From Paludibacteraceae bacterium (GTDB lineage Bacteria; Bacteroidota; Bacteroidia; Bacteroidales; Paludibacteraceae): a stretch of DNA of 48,790 nt. The stretch is from NCBI GenBank assembly GCA_016938015.1, contig JAFGVL010000047.1:1-48790 (forward strand), read 5' to 3'. Position 1 is the stretch's first letter. Every line of letters begins with the position of its first letter. The notes under the pieces are model-generated. The model made no database searches. It saw nothing but the letters and a program-made list of their open reading frames with translations, and was not told the origin of the DNA. Both the position numbers and the translations under genes were made by a program. Shown here one piece after another: positions 41,616-48,790 of the stretch.

Positions 41616-42781
41616 AAATAGTACAGCTACCATCGTGGTATTTACCCGAAGGCGGACAATTCTGTTTGCATCAAAGCCTTGCGCTCCAAGACGCAGGAAT
41701 TGAAGTTCACATACTAGCCAATGTGGTTTTACCTTGGAGAAAATACAAACTCAGCCTATTAAAATATCCGTTCAACGCATTTTTTACGAAAGAAAACAAT
41801 ATCCCTATTTATCGCTATTATTCTTGGAAATTTCCTTTTGTTGATGAACCCAACATAAAAAAATGGGCGCATAAAACAGTTCGGTTATTTGATGCCTATC
41901 AAAAAGAACATGGTTTACCCGATATTATTCATGCACATAGCAGTATGTGGGCTGGATATGCCGCTTCGCTCATTAAAGAGAAATATGGCGTGCCATACGT
42001 TATTACTGAACACAGAGGGATTTTCGGATTAGCCACCGAATATGCCAAAAATAAATTTAAACAAGCCTACAATCCGTATTTAGAAAAAGCATTTTCAAAC
42101 GCCAATTATATCATTCCGGTATCTTCCCAACAGATTACAAAAATAAAATTGTATGGCGCCGACAACGCCAAAATAAGAACCATTCCGAACATATTGGATT
42201 GCTCTTTTTTTCATCCTATACCTAGAGTTAGAAAAAAAAATGAGCCTTTTGTTTTTATCAGTGTGAATGGATTTAATCCATACAAAGGATATGAGTTTTT
42301 ACTTCCCGCTTTCGATATAGCTTGTCAACAAGAACCCAACATTCGGTTACGAATAGTAGGCGAAGATTTTCATAAAAAAGCGTTTCAAAAACTATTAAAA
42401 ACCTGCAAAAACAGCCATAAAATATCATTTGCAGGAGAAATTGACAGAGAGGGTGTTAGAAAAGAGTTATGGGCGGCTGATGGATACGTTATTGCCAGTC
42501 GCACAGAAGCTCAATCGGTTTCTACCGTAGAAGCTTTGAGTACCGGCTTGCCTGCAGTAGGAACAAGCGTTACACCCAAAGAAATACTTACTGACGATTG
42601 TGGGTATATTGTACCGGTAGAAAACCCCAAAGCGCTTGCCGAAGCAATGGTTAATTTAGTACGCAACAGAAGTAACTTTGATGGTTCTACTATTTCAGAG
42701 CATATAAAAAAGATTGTTAGTAAAGAGGTTATAACCAAACAACTTATAGCCGTTTACGAAGAAATTTTAACTGCACACTAG
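41612..42781 (+). CDS. GT4 family glycosyltransferase
   Basis: DIIHAHSSMWAGYAASL; VFISVNGFNPYKGYEFLLPAF; ASRTEAQSVSTVEALSTGLPAVGT. ORF track start 41579 is inside the flippase; ATG 41612 preferred. Confidence 0.9.
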   Translation: MKIVQLPSWYLPEGGQFCLHQSLALQDAGIEVHILANVVLPWRKYKLSLLKYPFNAFFTKENNIPIYRYYSWKFPFVDEPNIKKWAHKTVRLFDAYQKEHGLPDIIHAHSSMWAGYAASLIKEKYGVPYVITEHRGIFGLATEYAKNKFKQAYNPYLEKAFSNANYIIPVSSQQITKIKLYGADNAKIRTIPNILDCSFFHPIPRVRKKNEPFVFISVNGFNPYKGYEFLLPAFDIACQQEPNIRLRIVGEDFHKKAFQKLLKTCKNSHKISFAGEIDREGVRKELWAADGYVIASRTEAQSVSTVEALSTGLPAVGTSVTPKEILTDDCGYIVPVENPKALAEAMVNLVRNRSNFDGSTISEHIKKIVSKEVITKQLIAVYEEILTAH

Positions 42782-43752
42782 ATTTCGCGTTTTTTAAACA
42801 AGCATTTTTTTACGAAATACATCAAAGGACGGTAAATTCTTCGTTTATACCAACTCCATTCTCCGTTATAAAGCACTCTCTCGCCTTTTACGCCATCTTT
42901 AAATAGAAAAACGCCGTCGGTAGTATGTGTTGAAGGTACTAGTTTTTCCATATCAAAGCTTTCAACACCTTTGTTTCTTAAAGCTTCAAAAAGATGGCTA
43001 TACATAAAAAATGTTGCTCCGTTTTCTTTGGCTTCTTCACTTTTTGCGGCATAAAGTAAACCGGCATGACTAGAAGTAGAATGATAAATAATGCAGGATA
43101 GTATTGTATTGTCGGGACTTGTTACAACACCTAATGAAAAATTAGACGATCGTAAAAGTTTTGTTGTTGCCTCAAGATTTAACTGATGCAAAAAACCTTT
43201 TTCTTTAGTAAACTGATTGTAGAAGGAAACAATAGTTTGTATTAATTCATCATCCGGACTATCATGCAGTTGAAATTGGAGCTGAAAATCCATTGATTTT
43301 TTGATGTTTCTAGTCCAATTGCTATTGTATTTAATTGCTGTTCTTAAATCAATCCAATTAGACAAAGGCATAGAAAAAGCCCCAACGGGGCGCAAAAAAC
43401 CGGCTCTACGAATGCCTATTTCAAACTCGCTGTTATAAACAGAATTTGAAACAACTTCCACCATATCATACCCTAATGTACAAACTCCTTCGTAAAAAGA
43501 TTTTATAAGCGAAGATTTATAATTTTTCGATTTCAAACATTCTCCTTCCAAAAGCAACATCTTCAAACCTAACGCTTTTTTTACATGACAGAAACAAGCT
43601 ATTTGGGGTTTTTCAAATGAGTCAACTAAACACAAATAATTTCCACTATTGTCGCAATTACAAAATGCAAACCACCCGTAGGTTTGTGTGTAAGGCAACC
43701 ACTCAAAAGTAGCTGTAAGTTCAAAAAATTGTTCTTTAGTAATTAGTTGCAT
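42778..43752 (-). CDS. FemAB/GNAT-like acyltransferase (paralogue 1)
   Basis: FEWLPYTQTYGWF; MVEVVSNSVYNS; IIYHSTSSHAGLLYAAKSEEAKENGATFFMYSHLFEAL. Confidence 0.75.
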   Translation of the reverse strand: MQLITKEQFFELTATFEWLPYTQTYGWFAFCNCDNSGNYLCLVDSFEKPQIACFCHVKKALGLKMLLLEGECLKSKNYKSSLIKSFYEGVCTLGYDMVEVVSNSVYNSEFEIGIRRAGFLRPVGAFSMPLSNWIDLRTAIKYNSNWTRNIKKSMDFQLQFQLHDSPDDELIQTIVSFYNQFTKEKGFLHQLNLEATTKLLRSSNFSLGVVTSPDNTILSCIIYHSTSSHAGLLYAAKSEEAKENGATFFMYSHLFEALRNKGVESFDMEKLVPSTHTTDGVFLFKDGVKGERVLYNGEWSWYKRRIYRPLMYFVKKCLFKKREI

Positions 43753-44708
43753 ATCTTTTTTCGCACGTTCATTAATAGTTTAAAGCTCCACGAGTTATAT
43801 TTATACAGTTTGTAATAGGTTTTAGGCATAGTTCCAAACTGTTTGAATGAGTTTGCTACAGCTTCAATCATACTTCCCTCAAAATCGAAAACTTTTGTTT
43901 TAGCTGAAAGGTATTTTATCGCTTCCCAAACCATAAGAGTAGATGCTCCACTTGCCCGAAAGTTATTATCAATAGCTGAAATCAAGTAATACGAAGAATA
44001 TGCATCCCACACATAAAACGATGCCGCATGAACATTTCCTAACTTATCTTTTACCGACACAATAAGCGCCTGATTGCGTTGCACAGAGGCTTCATAAATA
44101 GAAAAAAACAATTGTTTTGAATAGAGGATGGTTTGTTGTTTTTGCTTTAGGCATGCTACCTGAAAAGCATAAAATTCTTCGGCGCTCATATTATAATCAA
44201 CTTGCAACAAGCCTTCGGCTTTTTTTATATGCTTTTTTTTTGCGTAACTAAAATTCTCAAAAACCTCTTGTGGTTTACTAATATCGTTAATCACATAAGT
44301 AACTCGAGCCATTTTTGTATACCCACACACAACAAATGCATCGACATTTGTAAGCGAATAATGAAAATTTTGATCTACATAATGGAGGGATTTTTCTTCC
44401 ATTTTTATTGCAAAATAGCGCATTATTTCAGATTCAAAATCAGCCTTAGCTTGACCGTTTTTAACTTGAGCATAATCAAACCACAAACCACTGAATTGAG
44501 TAAGTTGAGGTTGAATAACATATCGATAACAGGCTTTTTTTTTAATAAGAAATGGCCATGCAGCCATTATTACACCGTTCTTTTCATACAGCATCACATC
44601 CCAAGCATCTATGCCACAAACAGCATCCATCCACCAAGCTTGCAAAAAAAGAGGCAGCGCTTTTTCGTGGCACAATTTGTGGTATTTCTCTTTTTCTGAA
44701 AAGTTCAT
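43743..44708 (-). CDS. FemAB/GNAT-like acyltransferase (paralogue 2; start MNFSEKEK preferred)
   Basis: ASFYVWDAYSSYYLISAIDNNFRASGASTLMVWEAIKYLSAKTKVFDFEGSMIEAVANSFKQFG typical of FemAB-like sugar/peptide N-acyltransferases. Confidence 0.8.
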   Translation of the reverse strand: MNFSEKEKYHKLCHEKALPLFLQAWWMDAVCGIDAWDVMLYEKNGVIMAAWPFLIKKKACYRYVIQPQLTQFSGLWFDYAQVKNGQAKADFESEIMRYFAIKMEEKSLHYVDQNFHYSLTNVDAFVVCGYTKMARVTYVINDISKPQEVFENFSYAKKKHIKKAEGLLQVDYNMSAEEFYAFQVACLKQKQQTILYSKQLFFSIYEASVQRNQALIVSVKDKLGNVHAASFYVWDAYSSYYLISAIDNNFRASGASTLMVWEAIKYLSAKTKVFDFEGSMIEAVANSFKQFGTMPKTYYKLYKYNSWSFKLLMNVRKKICN

Positions 44709-44729
44709 GCTATTACTTCTTTGAATAAG

Positions 44730-44748
44730 CAAATTTAAACTAAATTTG
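44730..44748. promoter_or_regulatory. Back-to-back divergent -7 boxes (CAAATTTA-aac-TAAATTTG)
   Basis: Inverted repeat of the TAnnTTTG motif between divergent starts 44708 (-) and 44789 (+). Confidence 0.55.
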
Positions 44749-44788
44749 TATATATTGGCTAAAAAACTATCATCAACATAAATTCTGT

Positions 44789-45580
44789 ATGAAAACAAAC
44801 AAGTATTTCCCTATTTATTGGGCAACTACACTTTTATTAGTAGCATCGATAAGCTCAAACGCTCAAACACTGAAAATCAACAGCCTAAAAAAAGCAGTTA
44901 CTACATCCGGTATTAAAACTTCATCCTTATCAACAGATGAAATAACTAAAGGACTTAAAAGCGCACTGGTGATTGGGGCAACTAATGCCTCGATGAAACT
45001 GAGTAAAACCGATGGATTTTTTAGAGATGCTGCCATTAAAATACTTTTACCACCCGAAGCACAATCAATCATGAAAAATGTAGCAAAAATTCCGGGAGGA
45101 AAAAAACTGGTAGATGATGTGGTTTACCGTATGAACAGAGCTGCAGAAGATGCTGCAATAAGCGCAAAACCTATATTTGTAAACGCCATCACCTCTATGA
45201 GTATTACCGATGCACTGTCTATTTTAAAAGGATCAGATAATGCAGCTACCAATTATTTAAAGAAAAGCTCTTCCAGCGCATTAACTGCTGCTTTTCAACC
45301 AAAAATTGAAGCCTCGTTAAACAAAAAAATTATTGGGAACATATCGGCGACCGAATCGTGGCGAACACTTATGAATGCCAATAATAAAGCGGCAAAATCT
45401 TTTGCCGGTCGACTAGCCGGAATGAAAACCGTTAATTCAAATCTTTCGGGCTACGTTACCGAAAAAGCAATTAACGGGATATTTGTTAAAATTGCCGAAG
45501 AAGAAAAATTAATTCGGTTAAACCCTAGCGCACGAGTAAACGATGTGTTGAAAAAAGTATTCTCAAGCGTAAGCAAATAA
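44789..45580 (+). CDS. DUF4197 exported protein
   Basis: Signal peptide; EITKGLKSALVIGATNASMKLSKTDGFFRDAAIKILLPPEAQ. Confidence 0.88.
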   Translation: MKTNKYFPIYWATTLLLVASISSNAQTLKINSLKKAVTTSGIKTSSLSTDEITKGLKSALVIGATNASMKLSKTDGFFRDAAIKILLPPEAQSIMKNVAKIPGGKKLVDDVVYRMNRAAEDAAISAKPIFVNAITSMSITDALSILKGSDNAATNYLKKSSSSALTAAFQPKIEASLNKKIIGNISATESWRTLMNANNKAAKSFAGRLAGMKTVNSNLSGYVTEKAINGIFVKIAEEEKLIRLNPSARVNDVLKKVFSSVSK

Positions 45581-46272
45581 TGACAATCCGTTCTATAATA
45601 GACGATGTAATACACCTATTGTTTCCGAACAATTGCCTAGTTTGTGGCGAAAATTTAATTCGTGGCGAAGAACTAATTTGCTTCTCTTGTTTACATAAAA
45701 TTCCTAAAACAAACAATCATCTTATTACTGAAACAGAAACAGATAAACGGTTTTGGGGAAAAGTTAGAATTGAAAAAGCAGTAGCCTTCTACACCTTTCA
45801 AAAGGGGTCTTCCATACAAAAATTGTTACATGAACTCAAATACAGAGGACGTAAAGATGTTGGACAAATGCTAGGCAAAAAAATAGCTATCGAACTTCAA
45901 CAACACGCAACTTATAATACCATTGATGTAATAATACCGGTTCCCTTGCACAAAAAAAGACTAAAGAAACGTGGCTACAACCAAAGCGAATGTTTTGCCA
46001 ACGGACTATCGGAGGTATTAAATAAACCGGTAGACAATACAAGTCTCTTCCGAGCTATTGAAAACCCTACCCAAACAAAAAAAGGTGTTTACGAACGATT
46101 TGAAAACACCCAAGGCATTTTTGAATTAGCTAATCCAAACGCCATAAAAGACAAACATATTCTATTGGTAGACGATGTGATGACAACAGGCTCTACACTA
46201 GAAGCTTGCGCGCAGGTTTTGTTAAAAGCCGAAGGAACTAAAGTAAGTATTTTGACTATTGCAGTAGCCTAA
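45580..46272 (+). CDS. comF: ComF family phosphoribosyltransferase
   Basis: CLVCGENLIRGEELICFSCL; IIPVPLHKKRLKKRGYNQSE; ILLVDDVMTTGSTLEAC. Confidence 0.94.
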   Translation: MTIRSIIDDVIHLLFPNNCLVCGENLIRGEELICFSCLHKIPKTNNHLITETETDKRFWGKVRIEKAVAFYTFQKGSSIQKLLHELKYRGRKDVGQMLGKKIAIELQQHATYNTIDVIIPVPLHKKRLKKRGYNQSECFANGLSEVLNKPVDNTSLFRAIENPTQTKKGVYERFENTQGIFELANPNAIKDKHILLVDDVMTTGSTLEACAQVLLKAEGTKVSILTIAVA

Positions 46273-46985
46273 GAAGGATACTTATAAATAAACTTTCTTA
46301 ATTCTCGATGTAGTCTTCCCTTTATTTTTTCAAGTACAGTTTGTTGCTCACTTAGCATTTTTTTTGTAAACGGCTTCTTTTTCTTTACAACTATAAATTG
46401 ATAATCATTCTCAACCCAAATGCTATAGGTTTCTAAATAGTCAATCTCTAACATAGACGATGTGAGATTTCCGTCCAAGTTTTCCAGCCAAATTGACTGG
46501 TCTATCACTTGCAGCGATTCGGGTTCGTTTTGACGGCAATAGTCAATGTAGCTTGGATTTGGTAGGTTAATAAACAATACTGAACCCGAATGCATCCAAT
46601 TACTTATTTTATCAAAAAGTAAGTTGTGTTTATCTTCCGGAATATGTTCCAATACATCAAACAGCAATATTTTATCAAAAGGTGCTTTTTTTGCTTGATA
46701 TTCTACTATATCAGCTGCTTGAAAAAAAATATCGGACAGTGCAGGTTGTGCTTTTGCAAACTCAATAGACTTAGGACTAATATCAGTAGCTTCGTAAACA
46801 CAATTTTTAGCTTTTCTTGCAACTAAATAACTCAAGCAGCCTATTCCGCAACCTATTTCCAATATGTGTTCGCCTTTTTTAAACCCATACTTACACAATC
46901 TTTTATAAAGACTATAAATACGATCATTTATTCCGGATTTAATTTGATAGGAGATAAAATCGTCGTAAAATTTTTCTGAATTCAT
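46269..46985 (-). CDS. Class I SAM-dependent methyltransferase
   Basis: GEHILEIGCGIGCLSYLVA; DKILLFDVLEHIPEDKH. Confidence 0.92.
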   Translation of the reverse strand: MNSEKFYDDFISYQIKSGINDRIYSLYKRLCKYGFKKGEHILEIGCGIGCLSYLVARKAKNCVYEATDISPKSIEFAKAQPALSDIFFQAADIVEYQAKKAPFDKILLFDVLEHIPEDKHNLLFDKISNWMHSGSVLFINLPNPSYIDYCRQNEPESLQVIDQSIWLENLDGNLTSSMLEIDYLETYSIWVENDYQFIVVKKKKPFTKKMLSEQQTVLEKIKGRLHRELRKFIYKYPS

Positions 46986-47122
46986 AAATCCCTTGTTAAA
47001 TTTTTGTTTATTTGCCCCTAAATTAAGAGCTGCTATTAGCTTGATAATACCTTACAAATATAAATACTTATTTTTAAAGTTATCTTACCCCCTAGTTTGA
47101 AGACAAACACAATCTAACAAGT

Positions 47123-47701
47123 ATGAGCAAAATATACACTCAAGACAAAACTTTCGATAAAAACGACTTTACGGAAAATAACTTAGAAAAGGGCGAATAC
47201 GAAAACTGCACGTTTACCAATTGTAACTTTGCAAATGGCGACCTTTCGGATATACTCTTTATTGACTGTTCTTTTATCAATTGCAATTTGAGTTTGGTAA
47301 AACTCATTAAAACAACTTTGCAGGAAGTACAATTTAAGGATTGTAAATTAGTAGGCGTAACATTTGAAAACTGCAATTCATTCGGATTATCTTTTTCGTT
47401 TGATACTTGCCTACTCAACCACGCTTCTTTTTACCAATTAAAAATTAAAAACACAGTTTTTAAAAATTCCCAATTACAAGAAGTCGACTTTACCGAATGC
47501 GATTTAACCCATGCAATTTTTGATAATTGTGACCTTACACGAGCTGTTTTTATGAACACAAATATCCAAAATACCGACTTCAGCACTTCGTACAACTACT
47601 CCATCGACTTGGAAAAGACAAGCTGCAAAAAAGCAACATTTTCTTTCTCCGGCATAGCCGGATTACTAGACAAGTACGGCATTGAAATTAAAAAAGGTTA
47701 A
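47123..47701 (+). CDS. Pentapeptide-repeat protein, Qnr-like architecture
   Basis: A(D/N)LXX-type repeats; N-term FDKNDFTENNLEKGEYENCTFTNCNF and C-term GLLDKYGIEI tail. Confidence 0.88.
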   Translation: MSKIYTQDKTFDKNDFTENNLEKGEYENCTFTNCNFANGDLSDILFIDCSFINCNLSLVKLIKTTLQEVQFKDCKLVGVTFENCNSFGLSFSFDTCLLNHASFYQLKIKNTVFKNSQLQEVDFTECDLTHAIFDNCDLTRAVFMNTNIQNTDFSTSYNYSIDLEKTSCKKATFSFSGIAGLLDKYGIEIKKG

Positions 47702-48790
47702 GGAATTACTACCGTTCCTGTTTTAACTTCCGTTACACCACTAAATAGTTTAAACACATAGGTGCCGGATGTTAGTCCATCGGGCGAAAATAAAAAGTTA
47801 GTATCGCCGGCAATAAAAGTTCCGGTGGCTAAATCACGTACTTCAGTAGTTCCGGCAGCATCAAATAAAACCAACCGATACGTGCCGGTAGTTGCCAAAT
47901 CAGTAATCTGTACACTAACCAAATTAATACATACTATTGGAGGTGTAACTGTTATTGTACCACTTATCACAACAGGATCTCCGGTACCACCAACGGTAGT
48001 TACGGTATAAGTACCGCTTATTGTTGGAGTGCCACTTATAGTAAGCGTTTTGTTGGTAGTATTTCTTACTACAGATAAACCTGCAGGCAAATCATCTACG
48101 GTAACATCCGAAGCCCCACCACCCCATGTAAATACAATAGATTCGATAGCTGAAGCCGTATTTACCGTTTGTGTTTTATTTGCAGGATTAGTTAATGTTG
48201 GTGCCGGAACAATGGTTGTAATTGTGCCCGAAACAGAAACAGCACTTCCTGTTCCACCTTCGGTAATTACAGTATACGTACCTGCAACTGTAGGAGTGCC
48301 ACTAATTGTTAATGTTTTAGCGCTACTGTTTTTAGTTACGGTTAACCCTGCCGGCAAATCAACTATTTTTGCATCAATAGCACCGCCACCCCATGTAAAA
48401 ACAATATCATCTATGGTAGTAGTTGTTGTTTGATCTTTATTAACAGGAGTTGTTAAAGTAGGTGCAGCTCCTGTCGGACAAAACTGATAAGAACCCGCAC
48501 CTGCATATTGTGGTACTAATTGACGAACCTCAGCAGCAGTCATGGGCACAAAACCAGCCGGATAATAGTTGGTATAGGAACTGGGGTCAAAAACACCCGT
48601 TGGGTTATACTCATCAAACTTAATAGATCTACCTCCCGGATTTAGCATGGCAGGCTTTACCACCCAACGTGTTTCACCGCCAAACTCATACTCATAATCT
48701 AAGGGAGCATACATCGTTCCACACAAAGTGCTTGATACGTTATCATCTTTAATCTTCATAGAATCTAACAATCCGGAATCATCATAATCG
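47698..48790 (-). CDS. Secreted multi-module protein, C-terminal part only (possible pectate-lyase-like catalytic part outside window)
   Basis: Frame open through the window edge (DYDDSGLLDSMKIK...; the TTG at 48771 in the ORF track is not a real start). Two Ig-like/cadherin-like modules plus terminal sorting-domain-like TYVFKLFSGVTEVKTGTVVIP. Confidence 0.8.
   Translation of the reverse strand, partial: DYDDSGLLDSMKIKDDNVSSTLCGTMYAPLDYEYEFGGETRWVVKPAMLNPGGRSIKFDEYNPTGVFDPSSYTNYYPAGFVPMTAAEVRQLVPQYAGAGSYQFCPTGAAPTLTTPVNKDQTTTTTIDDIVFTWGGGAIDAKIVDLPAGLTVTKNSSAKTLTISGTPTVAGTYTVITEGGTGSAVSVSGTITTIVPAPTLTNPANKTQTVNTASAIESIVFTWGGGASDVTVDDLPAGLSVVRNTTNKTLTISGTPTISGTYTVTTVGGTGDPVVISGTITVTPPIVCINLVSVQITDLATTGTYRLVLFDAAGTTEVRDLATGTFIAGDTNFLFSPDGLTSGTYVFKLFSGVTEVKTGTVVIP
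47938..48465 (-). repeat. Two tandem ~85-aa modules within the secreted protein
   Basis: PTLTTPVNKDQT...FTWGGGAIDAKIVDLPAGLTVTKN...KTLTISGTPTVAGTYTV versus PTLTNPANKTQT...FTWGGGASDVTVDDLPAGLSVVRN...KTLTISGTPTISGTYTV. Confidence 0.85.

Noticed and set aside
44202-44699. 165-aa plus-strand ORF with Cys/His/Phe-rich sequence
   Set aside because: Antisense to the FemAB-like gene; composition typical of a shadow ORF.
47938-48465. Tandem modules considered as possible CRISPR or DNA-level repeat
   Set aside because: Repeat is at the protein-module level (~85 aa) with divergent nucleotides; no short repeat/spacer pattern.

Overview
This is a Bacteroidota-type, AT-rich chromosomal window. It carries mostly housekeeping genes and is flanked at both ends by repeat-rich secreted proteins on the minus strand that run off the window. 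Main blocks: (1) a giant secreted Ig/ASH/DUF11-type surface protein, open at the left edge (1-6015, -); (2) rpsO, PAP2 and mnmD; (3) a complete rseC-rnfBCDGEA operon (-); (4) miaB with an apparent in-frame palindromic repeat insertion; (5) two exported proteins and a YfcE-type phosphoesterase; (6) a complete F1Fo ATP synthase operon atpDC-(atpI-like)-atpBEFHAG (+), with a 16-bp perfect hairpin between atpE and atpF; (7) cobB-type sirtuin, a GH28 and a DEAD-box helicase; (8) a two-gene DUF5131 (Gp37/Gp68, three-Cys) + TcmP cassette wedged between the helicase and pnp; (9) pnp, a tryptophanase-like lyase, ComEA-like, aroK, ald, pyrE and argH; (10) a small envelope/polysaccharide cluster (flippase, GT4, two FemAB-like acyltransferases), then DUF4197, comF, a methyltransferase and a Qnr-like pentapeptide protein; (11) the C-terminal part of a multi-module secreted, possibly pectate-lyase-like protein. 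No CRISPR array, tRNA or rRNA was recognised. The best candidate for an undescribed system is the DUF5131-TcmP cassette. The most striking non-coding or structural signals are the miaB palindrome, the atpE/atpF hairpin, a second flavinylation-like motif at the RnfG C-terminus, 7-bp repeat arrays in the rpsO promoter and argH leader, and three convergent gene pairs that each overlap by exactly 4 bp. All family calls are from motif recognition by eye; no database search was run.
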